From Prochlorococcus marinus CUG1416 (GTDB taxonomy: Bacteria > Cyanobacteriota > Cyanobacteriia > PCC-6307 > Cyanobiaceae): 64,000 bases of DNA. Made by a program: the position numbers and the translations under genes. The notes beneath the pieces were generated by a model. That model ran no database searches, was not told the origin of the DNA, and saw only the letters and a list, made by a program, of their open reading frames with translations. Of this stretch, positions 7,092-15,546 are shown in pieces; the stretch's first letter is position 1, and each line of letters opens with the position of its first letter. The DNA is taken from positions 1 to 64,000 of the forward strand of contig NZ_JAAORM010000005.1 of assembly GCF_017695965.1 (NCBI RefSeq). Reading direction: 5' to 3'.

Positions 7092-7315
7092 TATTTAAAA
7101 ATCTAATGTTTCTAAATCTTGCATGATAAATTTCAAGAATACAAGGTATTAATTACCTAAAAATTTCTTTAAAAATAAATATTCGGATGAAATTAAAATA
7201 TTTTTCTTTAAAAAATTTAATTTCAAAATAGTTAAAGAAAGATATTTAAAAAGATTAATTAACCATTTACAACATTTATTTACTTGTTAATTTGCAAATA
7301 AGAGATTCAGGGAAA

Positions 7316-7447
7316 ATGGCAAGAATAATTAACAAAAAAATTAGACTTTTAAGATGGTTAAACTCAGGCATGATACTACCATTTATCTTTATGGCTGCAT
7401 CCTCATCTATTATTCTTTATGGTGTTTTATTTATCCTAATAAAATAG
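7316..7447 (+). CDS. small single-pass membrane protein, 43 aa
   Basis: Basic N-terminus (MARIINKKIRLLRWLNS) and one helix (about residues 18-41, SGMILPFIFMAASSSIILYG). A GGGA element precedes the ATG by 5 nt. Typical of the many tiny membrane proteins of Prochlorococcus; role unknown. It lies between two minus-strand genes and would be transcribed alone. Confidence 0.5.
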   Translation: MARIINKKIRLLRWLNSGMILPFIFMAASSSIILYGVLFILIK

Positions 7448-7456
7448 CTTTCTAAT

Positions 7457-7591
7457 TTAAGCAGCTAAGTTTTCCTCTGATTCAGACTTAATCATTGCAG
7501 CTTTTTTTAATAAACTAACTACTTCTTTTCTTCCAACCGCATTATCAGCTTGGCGCATAATTTCAGCATATTTTTTATTTATGTTTTTCAT
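7457..7591 (-). CDS. small helical protein, 44 aa
   Basis: Product MKNINKKYAEIMRQADNAVGRKEVVSLLKKAAMIKSESEENLAA: two short amphipathic helices, no membrane segment. The stop lies 9 bp from the stop of the convergent membrane-protein gene. Family unknown. Ala-rich helices and the ordinary codon pattern argue for a real small gene. Confidence 0.5.
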   Translation of the reverse strand: MKNINKKYAEIMRQADNAVGRKEVVSLLKKAAMIKSESEENLAA

Positions 7592-7698
7592 AAATAATTT
7601 TAATTTAATCCAAAATTACAGCACAATAAGATGGTGTCAATCGTAAATAAGTCTCATATATTATTTATTTGATTTTTTTGCATAATAAAAATTTCTCA

Positions 7699-7770
7699 TT
7701 AATTATCCCTCAAAGTTTTTTTAATTGATGGTGCAAAAGATTCATAAATATCAGAATTAAGAACCATCAT
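7699..7770 (-). CDS. possible 23-aa peptide downstream of DUF2839
   Basis: ATGATG start 2 bp after the DUF2839 stop; product MMVLNSDIYESFAPSIKKTL.. ends RDN. Very short, but the tight spacing within a run of minus-strand genes makes translation plausible. Chance cannot be excluded. Confidence 0.25.
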   Translation of the reverse strand: MMVLNSDIYESFAPSIKKTLRDN

Positions 7771-7772
7771 AA

Positions 7773-7988
7773 TTAAGCAATATAAAAGGATTTGAAAACA
7801 TAAAATAAACCCCCAATTAAGATCAATATTGCAACTCCATAAAAAAGAAAAGGGATAATTGGATATTTATATAATGTAGACCTAACTTTTTGTTGTATGG
7901 CTTTTTTATCAAGTTGAGGCAACTTTATATCTTCGGTTTTTTCTCTAGGAGGAATACCTAAATTTTTTCTTCTCTTTGCCTCTCCCAT
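7773..7988 (-). CDS. DUF2839 protein, 71 aa
   Basis: Second member of the family: MGEAKRRKNLGIPPREK at the N-terminus, a basic linker and one C-terminal membrane helix (PIIPFLFYGVAILILIGGLF). I chose the ATG at 7988 because the MGEAKRR signature begins the family; an ATG 27 nt upstream lies inside the previous gene. The start is 2 bp past that gene's TAA, so the two are probably co-transcribed. Confidence 0.8.
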   Translation of the reverse strand: MGEAKRRKNLGIPPREKTEDIKLPQLDKKAIQQKVRSTLYKYPIIPFLFYGVAILILIGGLFYVFKSFYIA

Positions 7989-7990
7989 AA

Positions 7991-8221
7991 TTAATACTGA
8001 GGAATTCCCATACATTTTAAATAATTGTTATCAGCTAAATCTAAATTTTGATTCCATTCTTCATGAGATGTTTCCAAATTATTTTTAAAATCTTTTTCGA
8101 ATTTAAGAATACATCTTTTTTCTATATTTTCTGGAGAATTATAGTTTCTTAAAAAAGTAAAACTCAAATACGATAATGATGAAAAAACTATAATTACTTT
8201 AGCAATTCTAAAATCATTCAT
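7991..8221 (-). CDS. hypothetical protein with N-terminal anchor, 76 aa
   Basis: One hydrophobic segment (residues 7-24, AKVIIVFSSLSYLSFTFL), then a polar region with two Cys (KRCILKFEKDF and YLKCMGIPQY). The Cys pair would lie in the periplasm or lumen if the segment is a signal anchor. Family unknown. First gene of a probable pair with the DUF2839 gene. Confidence 0.55.
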   Translation of the reverse strand: MNDFRIAKVIIVFSSLSYLSFTFLRNYNSPENIEKRCILKFEKDFKNNLETSHEEWNQNLDLADNNYLKCMGIPQY

Positions 8222-8374
8222 ATCTTAGATGATATTTCCTTACAAATAAATAAGTTACTTTATGGTTTTATAATTAATTTAATCTATTTAAAACAATTAT
8301 CAAATGATAAATTCGGTAAATTTTAATCATTTGCCTATTCAGGGTTTGGTCTTTCAGGGCTAATAATCTTTATA

Positions 8375-8470
8375 ATGTCGACGATTATTGGCTATATATA
8401 TGACCCATTATTAGGAATAACTTATCCATTTGGAAATATACTTACTCTTACTTTTTTGAGTTGGTTATAA
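8375..8470 (+). CDS. possible 31-aa membrane peptide
   Basis: Frame MSTIIGYIYDPLLGITYPFG... ends in TAA. Upstream in the same frame is a further 18 codons of hydrophobic coding-like sequence (AYSGFGLSGLIIFI) back to a stop, without an ATG, GTG or TTG. So either the start is here or the 5' part has been lost. Confidence 0.3.
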   Translation: MSTIIGYIYDPLLGITYPFGNILTLTFLSWL

Positions 8471-8529
8471 AAAGAGACTTGGAGTGATCCAAAGAAATAA
8501 ATCAAATTCAAAAAAGATAAATAAAAAAA

Positions 8530-8643
8530 CTACTTCTGTATTTTTAACTTTGAAGAATACTTTAAATTAACAATGTAAGTTGCAACAAGAGATAGTATCA
8601 AAAAAAATAATAAGCTCTCTAAAGTAGATTGAGGCATAACCAT
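8530..8643 (-). CDS. small single-pass membrane protein, 37 aa
   Basis: MVMPQSTLESLLFFLILSLV followed by a short basic tail (KYSSKLKIQK). One transmembrane helix with N-out or N-in undecidable. An alternative start is the second ATG at codon 3. Family unknown; it could belong with the transporter gene that ends upstream on the same strand, since it lies 83 bp beyond that gene's stop. Confidence 0.45.
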   Translation of the reverse strand: MVMPQSTLESLLFFLILSLVATYIVNLKYSSKLKIQK

Positions 8644-8725
8644 AATAAGTACCAAAAAATAATACATTTCTACAAAAACGAATTCTGAAGAAAAATCAAC
8701 CCTTTAATTATTTTTTATTTTCAAA

Positions 8726-10042
8726 TTAATAAATCCCAATCCCAAAGAATGAATTTGCAATAAACAATAAACTAAATAATGTTAAAAAAATTAATCCTAT
8801 CCAACTTATTGTTTTTAGAAAAAATCCATATCTATTTTTAATTGGTACTAATTTGCTATTTATAGTATCCATTGCCATCCATGCAAATAAAGGGGCAGTT
8901 AGAAAACTTCCAGTCATTGCCGCAAATACAAAATCTTTTACTCCTATACCTCCAGACCTTGCAATCAGCAAAGCTATTAATGATGCAAAGATATGTATAA
9001 TCATCCAAAGTTGAAATCTATTTCGCTCTGATTTGGAATCCATGTGTCCAAAATCAGTACCTCTCAATAAACCTTGAATAGCAGAAATACTTCTAGGATA
9101 TGCATCTAGACAAGTAATTGTAGTACTAAACATTGCGGCAAATGCTGCAGGTATAATGATCCATTTAGCCCAATTACCAATGGATTTGGTGTAAAGGAGT
9201 ATTAACTTTTGAGCGAAGGACACTCCACTTCCGGAAAGCATTCCATCGCCAGTACCATACATTGTTATTGCTCCAAGAGTAAGGAAGAAAATTGCCGTAA
9301 CAACAGTTATTAAGTAACCGAGATTAAAGTCAAATTCTGCTTCACTGATATTTGGTTTATAACTTGAATCTTTTGCTCGAGAAAACATCCATAAAGAAGG
9401 CCAAACACATAACTCTACTGGGCAAGGCATCCATCCCATTAAAGGGATCAAAAAAGCTAAATTTGTTAACTTCCATGGGCTTATTTCTGGTTCAAAAAAA
9501 CTCATATTTAGAGACTCATTTATTGAACCTTTGAATAAAAGCGATAAAACTGCAAATAATGTTAAAAAAGTTAGGAGAGATACTAAAAATTTTGAAATCC
9601 TATCAAGGGCTTTATATTTACCAATAATTAATATCATTCCAGAAACAATCAGGATTCCTATAGACAAATCCATGGCTGGAAAAGCTGCGAAAAAGGGAAT
9701 ATTAGTTAAAAGGACACCAGAGACAAAACTTACAGCCGCTATTGTGAAAGTACCTGTAATTAGACTAACTATTAGAAATAAAGGAAGATATAAAGAATTC
9801 CGCTCTTTGAAACCTTCTAATAATGATTTACCAGTACATGCTGTAAATCTAGTCCCAACCAACAAGAATGGATATTTTAAAAGATTAGTAAGAAGGATTA
9901 GGCCAACTAATGAAAATCCAAACCTTGCACCAGCAGTAGTTGATGACAATAAATGAGAACCCCCAATAGCCGCTCCAGCTAGCAAAATTCCTGGACCTAA
10001 ACTTTTTTGTATTCCTTTTGTTAAATTCATGTCTTTAATCAA
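8726..10042 (-). CDS. Nramp-like divalent metal transporter family protein
   Basis: A 438-residue integral membrane protein with about 11 helices and an LeuT-type arrangement. The first helix, SLGPGILLAGAAIGGSHLLSS (residues about 14-34), and the later FAAMFSTTITCLDAYPR align with Nramp (SLC11) proteins. However, the metal-binding DPGN of helix 1 is replaced by AIGG. The MPH motif of helix 6 is replaced by MPCPVELCVW (residues 205-214). It is therefore a divergent branch and the substrate cannot be read from the motifs. A second ATG at codon 5 is also possible. A 38-aa gene with a strong Shine-Dalgarno sits just upstream. Confidence 0.8.
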   Translation of the reverse strand: MIKDMNLTKGIQKSLGPGILLAGAAIGGSHLLSSTTAGARFGFSLVGLILLTNLLKYPFLLVGTRFTACTGKSLLEGFKERNSLYLPLFLIVSLITGTFTIAAVSFVSGVLLTNIPFFAAFPAMDLSIGILIVSGMILIIGKYKALDRISKFLVSLLTFLTLFAVLSLLFKGSINESLNMSFFEPEISPWKLTNLAFLIPLMGWMPCPVELCVWPSLWMFSRAKDSSYKPNISEAEFDFNLGYLITVVTAIFFLTLGAITMYGTGDGMLSGSGVSFAQKLILLYTKSIGNWAKWIIIPAAFAAMFSTTITCLDAYPRSISAIQGLLRGTDFGHMDSKSERNRFQLWMIIHIFASLIALLIARSGGIGVKDFVFAAMTGSFLTAPLFAWMAMDTINSKLVPIKNRYGFFLKTISWIGLIFLTLFSLLFIANSFFGIGIY

Positions 10043-10047
10043 ATGAT

Positions 10048-10164
10048 TTAATTTAATTTTTGAGCCCTTCTAAACTTATTTTTTAATACTCTTTTTTTAA
10101 ATGCAAAATCAGATAACGAGTAAAAAATAAAAAGAATAATTAGTAATCCTATTCGAACTTTCAT
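10048..10164 (-). CDS. small single-pass membrane protein upstream of the transporter, 38 aa
   Basis: Strong ribosome binding site (GAAGGAGATATCTT) before the ATG. The product MKVRIGLLIILFIFYSLSDF has one membrane helix and a very basic tail (FKKRVLKNKFRRAQKLN). It ends 5 bp before the Nramp-like start, so the two genes very likely form an operon and the small protein could be an accessory subunit. That role is inference. Confidence 0.6.
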   Translation of the reverse strand: MKVRIGLLIILFIFYSLSDFAFKKRVLKNKFRRAQKLN

Positions 10165-10191
10165 AAGATATCTCCTTCAAATTTGCTTTTA

Positions 10192-10308
10192 TCAGATATT
10201 TATTTTGTATTCAACCTCTTTTCTCCATAAGATCCTCAAAAACCTATCTAAAACTTCTAATTCCTTTTTATCAAAACTTTTTATTTTCTTTTTATTTTGT
10301 TTTTGCAT
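10192..10308 (-). CDS. small basic protein, 38 aa
   Basis: MQKQNKKKIKSFDKKELEVL..., ending LWRKEVEYKINI. Entirely helical and Lys rich, without a membrane segment. It lies 27 bp before the small membrane protein gene on the same strand and may be in the same transcript. Family unknown. Confidence 0.45.
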   Translation of the reverse strand: MQKQNKKKIKSFDKKELEVLDRFLRILWRKEVEYKINI

Positions 10309-10398
10309 AAATTATTACTTAAGTATTTCAACTTTAAACTGAGCAATAAAAAACACAATAAGCAAAACTTCTTAAAACTCAAGATAGTTTGGATTATT

Positions 10399-10821
10399 TT
10401 AATTTGATAAATATTTTTCTGCCCTTCTTAATGCTTTTATTGCACCTCTATAATCAAGATTTTTTAATTTTTCCTGACTTTTACGTTCCAACATTTTCAC
10501 TATTTCATTTATCTTTATTTCATTAATTTTCAGTTTATGATCGAATATAAGATCAAATTTTGAGCAATACAAACTAGATAATTCTTTTCTATATTCTTGA
10601 ATCATTTTTTCATCATAAGATTTAGATTTCAATATTGCATTAGCTTTAATTTTGTCGTCTAAAGCACCTTTAAAATTACCTAGTTTAAATTTATTTTCAC
10701 TTGATCTAGTTAGCTTAATAAGATTTTCCAATATCAATCGCTCAGAATATTCCATTTTTTTTGATGACCTAAAATCAATCCTATCAAAAAAAGAAAAAAC
10801 GAATTCATTTTTAATAATCAA
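10399..10821 (-). CDS. hypothetical TPR-like helical protein
   Basis: All-helical product. Two segments resemble tetratricopeptide half-repeats: ENKFKLGNFKGALDDKIKAN and EKLKNLDYRGAIKALRRAEK (G-x-x-x-x-A-x-x-x-x-x-x-A pattern). Met23 (MEYSERLIL) is a more likely start than the first ATG, because residues 1-22 (FVFSFFDRIDF) do not resemble the rest. Function unknown; probably protein-protein interaction. Confidence 0.55.
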   Translation of the reverse strand: MIIKNEFVFSFFDRIDFRSSKKMEYSERLILENLIKLTRSSENKFKLGNFKGALDDKIKANAILKSKSYDEKMIQEYRKELSSLYCSKFDLIFDHKLKINEIKINEIVKMLERKSQEKLKNLDYRGAIKALRRAEKYLSN

Positions 10822-10833
10822 ATAAATAATTAA

Positions 10834-11133
10834 TTAGCCAATAACAAGTCCTTTTTCAAGAAGTAAATCGAAAACCTCTACACTTTTCGTTTTCCCAAAT
10901 TGTTTGGACTTATGTAAATCTAATATTTCAGCAAGGCACATTATCCAATAAGTATCTTTTTTTAAATTAAGACCTTCGCAAATATGAGAGGGAGCAGATT
11001 TAAAAAATCCAAATTCTGTTGATATATTAATATTCATGATTTGAGTTTCAAGTTCCAGACTTAAGAGTTGTATTTCTTGCTCAGAAAGGGGTGACCCAAG
11101 AGAATATGATTCAATTAAAAGTTGGTAATTCAT
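10834..11133 (-). CDS. hypothetical protein, 99 aa
   Basis: I start this gene at the ATG at 11133 (MNYQLLIESYSLGSPLSEQE) because the longer frame overlaps the upstream DUF3764 gene. The product is helical (EQEIQLLSLELETQIMNI, YWIMCLAEILDLHKS), with two Cys. It lies 16 bp after the DUF3764 stop and 12 bp before the TPR-like gene, so all three are probably one operon. Family unknown. Confidence 0.6.
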   Translation of the reverse strand: MNYQLLIESYSLGSPLSEQEIQLLSLELETQIMNINISTEFGFFKSAPSHICEGLNLKKDTYWIMCLAEILDLHKSKQFGKTKSVEVFDLLLEKGLVIG

Positions 11134-11149
11134 AAAAAGAATTATTTTT

Positions 11150-11431
11150 TCAAGAAATCCAGCGAGTGATTTTTGTCCCCGCGTAAATATGTCCTGAAGC
11201 TTCAACTATAGGTTTTGTCTCAGGATTCATAAAAATATCATATAAAACATTTTCTGGTCCTTGAAAAATTACTGTCGCCCTTTGAGGATCATCTAATGAT
11301 TTACCAATATAAAATATTTTAACTCCCATTTCTTTAAACATTGTCTGCTGGTCTTTTGCATTCATATATGATTTATACTCCTCATAGGTATTACTTAGTT
11401 GAAAATCTAAAATAGTCGTTTCAATAGTCAT
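11150..11431 (-). CDS. DUF3764 protein, 93 aa
   Basis: A small ferredoxin-like alpha/beta protein with MTIETTILDFQLSNTYEEYK at the start, then VKIFYIGKSLDDPQRATVIF, and ending ASGHIYAGTKITRW. This matches DUF3764, known mainly from cyanobacteria (DDPxxAxVIxQ and SGHIYxxTxITxW). No catalytic residues are known. It heads a three-gene minus-strand operon. Confidence 0.75.
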   Translation of the reverse strand: MTIETTILDFQLSNTYEEYKSYMNAKDQQTMFKEMGVKIFYIGKSLDDPQRATVIFQGPENVLYDIFMNPETKPIVEASGHIYAGTKITRWIS

Positions 11432-11565
11432 AAGAATAATTAAAGTTTTTTAATTCTAAATCTTTATCAAAAAAGTTAATCTAAAAAAATTAGTTTTTAT
11501 TAAGCAAAGTGTTAACTAATTTTCATTTATGAGTTATAAATCAACTATAAAAAACGATTTTAATT

Positions 11566-12909
11566 TTGGACTCAAAAATTTCTCAGAGAGAACAATGGAC
11601 TAGTAAGCTAGGATTCATTCTCGCAGCGGCTGGTAGTGCAGTAGGTCTAGGCAACCTTTGGGGTTTTGCTTATAGAGCATCTCAAGGTGGAGGTGCGGCG
11701 TTTGTACTCTTATATTTATTAATCGTTTTAATTGTATGTCTTCCGGTATTTGTTGCTGAAATGGCTCTAGGAAGAAACGCAATGGCAAGCACATTGCTTG
11801 CTCCAGTTAAGCTGGCTGGTAAGAATTGGTATCCATTAGGAATTCTTTTCTTCATAGCTCCTCTAGGAATAGCATCATATTATTCAGTGATAATGGGATG
11901 GACTGCAGATACCTTATTCCATTCTTTATTTTTTGGATTACCAAAGAATTTAACTGAAGCAGAAACCTTCTTTGGCTCAATTAGTAGTGGCAGCAGTGTT
12001 TTGTTGGGCCACCTATTAAGTCTTGTACTTACAGCAATAATAGTTTCATCAGGTATAAAAAAGGGGATAGAAAAGGTTACTAGATATTTCATGCCAATCC
12101 TTTTCATAATTATTGTGATTCTTGCTATTTGGGCTACTTCACTTTCAGGTGCATGGGAAGGATATAAAACATTTCTACTTAAGTTTGATTTTAATGAATT
12201 GAGAAATCCTCAAACAATAAGAAACGCTTTTACACAAGCATTCTTTTCATTAAGCCTAGGGATTGGAATTATGGTTACCTACGCATCCTATTTAAATAAA
12301 AAAAGTAATCTTCCAAAACTAAGTGTTGGAGTTGCATCATTAGATACTTTGGTTGGACTAATGGCTGGATTTATAACTTTCCCAATAGTTTTAACATTCG
12401 GTTTAAGTGACGCTATTTCTGAATCCACTGTTGGTGCTTTATTTATCTCAATTCCAACAGGTCTAGGTTCATATGGTGCAGCAGGAAGAATTGTAGCTGT
12501 TGCATTTTTTGCACTAGCTTATATCGCAGCCATAACTTCATCTGTTTCATTATTGGAGGTTCCAGTTTCCTCATTAATGGATAAATTCGGCTTTAAAAGA
12601 GAAAAATCGGTTTGGTTGATAACTCTTTTCCTATTCTTAGCAGGCATCCCTTCTGCATTAAATTTAAATATTCTTGGAACAGTTGATTCGATTTTTGGTG
12701 GCGTATTACTGATCTTTGGTGGATTCTTGGTTACTTTCTTTATGGGATGGGTAGTCCCTGGAAAATTTAATGAAGAACTTAGTGATTCAAAAGTTGGAAT
12801 CAAAACGACACGTTATTTGAAATTCATGACAAGATGGGTTGCGCCCCCAATTATTGGTTTTGGACTATTTATTAGTGTTTTTGATTTACTGAAAGGCTGG
12901 GTAAGTTAG
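11566..12909 (+). CDS. sodium-dependent transporter of the NSS/SNF family
   Basis: A 447-residue sodium:neurotransmitter-symporter-type protein with about 11-12 helices, typical for prokaryotic members. The start is TTG, giving DSKISQREQWTSKLGFILAAAGSAVGLGN, which matches helix 1 with its sodium-binding GSAVGLGN. The canonical W-R-F (Arg30 of LeuT, part of the extracellular gate) is W-G-F here, with the Arg four residues later in AYRASQGGG. The substrate is probably an amino acid. It stands alone on the plus strand; a 17-bp tandem repeat lies 36 bp downstream. Confidence 0.9.
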   Translation: MDSKISQREQWTSKLGFILAAAGSAVGLGNLWGFAYRASQGGGAAFVLLYLLIVLIVCLPVFVAEMALGRNAMASTLLAPVKLAGKNWYPLGILFFIAPLGIASYYSVIMGWTADTLFHSLFFGLPKNLTEAETFFGSISSGSSVLLGHLLSLVLTAIIVSSGIKKGIEKVTRYFMPILFIIIVILAIWATSLSGAWEGYKTFLLKFDFNELRNPQTIRNAFTQAFFSLSLGIGIMVTYASYLNKKSNLPKLSVGVASLDTLVGLMAGFITFPIVLTFGLSDAISESTVGALFISIPTGLGSYGAAGRIVAVAFFALAYIAAITSSVSLLEVPVSSLMDKFGFKREKSVWLITLFLFLAGIPSALNLNILGTVDSIFGGVLLIFGGFLVTFFMGWVVPGKFNEELSDSKVGIKTTRYLKFMTRWVAPPIIGFGLFISVFDLLKGWVS

Positions 12910-12945
12910 ACAATATTTTACTGCTGAACTTTTTTTTAAGTAAAT

Positions 12946-12992
12946 ATTAAATTTTAAATTCTATTAAATTTTAAATTCTATTAAATTTTAAA
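12946..12992. repeat. 17-bp tandem repeat, about 2.8 copies
   Basis: The unit attaaattttaaattct occurs at 12946 and 12963, with a partial copy at 12980-12992. All are identical. It lies between the NSS transporter and selO and is A+T only apart from one C per unit. It may be a slippage tract or binding site, and would be expected to vary in copy number among strains. Confidence 0.9.
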
Positions 12993-13093
12993 AGTAACAG
13001 CAGAAACCATCCCTGATAAGAAAATGTATAAGATATATCTAGATGTTGAATTTAAAGAAATTACAACGAAATCAACAATAGATTACAAATTTA

Positions 13094-14797
13094 ATGTCAA
13101 CCAAGTCTAATTCATTAAAAGAAAAGCTTACGGAAAATTTTTCTGATTTTTCTCAATTATCTGACTATTCTTTTATGAATTGTCTCAAAGCAGATCCTCA
13201 ATCAACAAAAGATGGAAATGATCATAAACCGCGTTCAGTATATTCGGGCCATTACGTACCAGTTCTCCCAACTGCTATTCCAGACCCAGAATATATCTCC
13301 CATAGCAAGAAACTTTTTAAAGAACTAGGGCTAAGCTCAGATCTTACTAGAGACAAGAATTTTTGTCGTTTTTTCTCAGGTGATATTACTGTTGCTGATT
13401 ATCCAATGAGTCCTGTTGGTTGGGCAACAGGTTATGCATTATCAATTTACGGTACTGAATATACCCAACAATGTCCCTTTGGCACCGGCAATGGTTATGG
13501 CGATGGCAGAGCAATTTCTGTTTTTGAAGGTTTATTCAATGGAAAAAGAATGGAAATGCAACTTAAAGGAGGAGGTCCAACTCCCTACTGTCGTGGAGCA
13601 GATGGTAGAGCTGTCTTAAGGTCTAGCGTACGAGAATTTCTAGCACAGGAATTAATGGATGCCTTGGGAATCCCTACCTCAAGATCTTTAACACTTTATG
13701 TCTCACGTTCAGAAATAGTTAGAAGACCGTGGTATTCCAAAGGGTCCAAGTATTTTGAACCTGACATCATGATTGATAATCAAGCGGCAATTACAACTAG
13801 GGTCGCTCCATCTTTTGTACGAGTTGGACAGCTTGAACTTTTTGCAAGACGAGTTCGCAATAATGCTCATGATGAAGCTCTTAGTGAACTAAAGATGATA
13901 GTTCAACATCTTATTGATAGAAACTATAAAGATGAAATTGAAAATGAGATTTCACTTGAAAGTAAGGTAATAAAACTTTCTTGCTTATATAGATCGAGAC
14001 TTATATCTCTTGTAACTAAATGGATGCGAGTTGGTTATTGCCAGGGTAATTTCAATAGTGATAATTGTGCTGCTGGTGGCTACACCTTGGACTATGGACC
14101 CTTTGGATTCTGCGAATTATTTGATCCAAGATTTCAACCATGGACAGGTGGAGGTGAGCATTTTTCATTTTTTAACCAACCTTCTGCTGCTGAAATCAAC
14201 TTTAAAACATTTTGTTCCTCTCTTAGTCCGTTACTCTCAGAAAGCAAACATGATTTTGAAAAGCTAGAGCAAATCGAAAAAGACTTTTCTGAATTAATGA
14301 ATAAGGCATTGATGAAAATGTGGGCAAACAAGCTTGGTTTAGAACATTACAATGAAACTCTAATAAATGAATTTTTTAATCTTATGGTCATTTCAAAAGC
14401 AGACTATACAATTTTGTTCCGTAAACTCTCTGAAATACCTGATAACTTAGATTCTTTAAAAGACAGTTTCTATTTACCAATTAATAATGAGCTCAATAAT
14501 AGGTGGGAAGTATGGCTTGAAAACTGGAAATCAGTATTGAAGAAAGAGGGAAATATTAAAGCAAAATCGATATCAATGAAATCCCTTAATCCAGTCTATA
14601 CATGGCGCGAATGGATGGTCGTTACCGCATATGAAGAAGCTGAAAAAGGAAATTACAAAAAAATAAAAGAGTTACAGGATGTCTTTAGCAATCCATATAT
14701 AGAACAACCCTCAGAAATAGATCAAAAATATAATCGACTAAAGCCAATCCAATATTTTAACTATGGAGGAGTATCTCACTACAGCTGTTCTTCATAA
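13094..14797 (+). CDS. selO: SelO protein adenylyltransferase (YdiU family)
   Basis: A 567-residue pseudokinase-fold AMPylase. SelO binds ATP in a flipped orientation and transfers AMP to Ser/Thr/Tyr of target proteins, in redox control. Visible: FGTGNGYGDGRA (the ATP/phosphate loop), KGGGPTPYCRGADGRAVLRS near residue 160, and NFNSDNCAAGGYTLDYGPFG near residue 320. The last holds the metal-ligating Asn-Asp pair and the DYGPFG segment. In E. coli the comparable motif begins HGVMNTDNM; here it is CQGNFNSDNC. Length is normal for the family. Monocistronic; the next gene is convergent. Confidence 0.93.
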   Translation: MSTKSNSLKEKLTENFSDFSQLSDYSFMNCLKADPQSTKDGNDHKPRSVYSGHYVPVLPTAIPDPEYISHSKKLFKELGLSSDLTRDKNFCRFFSGDITVADYPMSPVGWATGYALSIYGTEYTQQCPFGTGNGYGDGRAISVFEGLFNGKRMEMQLKGGGPTPYCRGADGRAVLRSSVREFLAQELMDALGIPTSRSLTLYVSRSEIVRRPWYSKGSKYFEPDIMIDNQAAITTRVAPSFVRVGQLELFARRVRNNAHDEALSELKMIVQHLIDRNYKDEIENEISLESKVIKLSCLYRSRLISLVTKWMRVGYCQGNFNSDNCAAGGYTLDYGPFGFCELFDPRFQPWTGGGEHFSFFNQPSAAEINFKTFCSSLSPLLSESKHDFEKLEQIEKDFSELMNKALMKMWANKLGLEHYNETLINEFFNLMVISKADYTILFRKLSEIPDNLDSLKDSFYLPINNELNNRWEVWLENWKSVLKKEGNIKAKSISMKSLNPVYTWREWMVVTAYEEAEKGNYKKIKELQDVFSNPYIEQPSEIDQKYNRLKPIQYFNYGGVSHYSCSS

Positions 14798-14841
14798 AAG
14801 TTCAATCCTAAAATGAAGATTGAACAACTTTGAGAAAACTC

Positions 14842-15264
14842 TTATTTATTTATGGCCGTTGGCATCCCAACTACTGATACAACTCCTACATGAAGAATAA
14901 CCGGCTTTTTCCCAATGTTTTTCACATAGTGGGCACCCCCGTTATTACTTTCTACAAATGCATCACCTGCCGTAAAGAAAGTAATTTCTTCACCCCTAAC
15001 ATGCTTTAATCTACCTCTTGTGACATGAATCAACATTGGAGAGGGATGCGTATGAATTGGGGTTTCCAACCCTACAGGAATCATCACTTTTAAGAGTCTT
15101 AATTCAGGCTTTCCCTCGAGATAATTAAAATTTTTACCACTTAGACCTTTTGAACTTTGAATAATAGGTATAACTTCAATCTTTTCTTCAGCTAGAGACG
15201 TTTGTGGTGAAACTAAAGTTCCAACAAAAAGGTATATGAATGGAATAATATTTTTTAATTTCAT
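14842..15264 (-). CDS. secreted cupin-domain protein
   Basis: A 140-residue protein with a clear signal peptide (IIPFIYLFVGTLVSPQTSLAEE) and a single cupin core: ETPIHTHPSPMLIHVTRGRLKH, then AGDAFVES, and GGAHYVKNIGKKPVIL. The two motifs contribute His-x-His, Glu/Ser and His positions for a divalent metal. One-domain secreted cupins have many functions and this one is unassigned. It is convergent with selO, with 44 bp between stops. Confidence 0.8.
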   Translation of the reverse strand: MKLKNIIPFIYLFVGTLVSPQTSLAEEKIEVIPIIQSSKGLSGKNFNYLEGKPELRLLKVMIPVGLETPIHTHPSPMLIHVTRGRLKHVRGEEITFFTAGDAFVESNNGGAHYVKNIGKKPVILHVGVVSVVGMPTAINK

Positions 15265-15310
15265 TAGATATTAGTTTTCACTTATGATAATTATTTTAAA
15301 AATAAAATAC

Positions 15311-15472
15311 TTATTTTTTATATAACTTTTCTAATTGCTTTATTTCCTCTCTTAGATCCTTACCTCTCTTATTCAATTTATTATTTTTAATTATTATTGG
15401 GATAATCCACCAAGCTTGAAGACCTAAAAAGATAAATACTAGAATCAATAATTCAAAAGTACCAGGCTGCAT
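15311..15472 (-). CDS. small membrane protein, 53 aa
   Basis: Product MQPGTFELLILVFIFLGLQA...: one long hydrophobic region (residues 6-28), then a basic coiled-coil-like tail (KRGKDLREEIKQLEKLYKK). Topology resembles an N-in membrane anchor with a cytoplasmic helix. Family not recognised. It starts about 75 bp after the broken gene at 15547-15728. Confidence 0.6.
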   Translation of the reverse strand: MQPGTFELLILVFIFLGLQAWWIIPIIIKNNKLNKRGKDLREEIKQLEKLYKK

Positions 15473-15546
15473 TTGATAAATAAACCTTCTTTGTTAATAA
15501 CATTACTCTAAAAGTTATTAGACATTCATGTGATTTTCAAATATTT

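Noticed and set aside
9531-9956. 141-codon plus-strand frame inside the Nramp-like gene
   Set aside because: Antisense shadow of a clearly conserved transporter; no ribosome site and product lacks features.
13024-13108. 28-codon frame overlapping the selO start
   Set aside because: Poor context, overlaps the start of a conserved gene, no motif.
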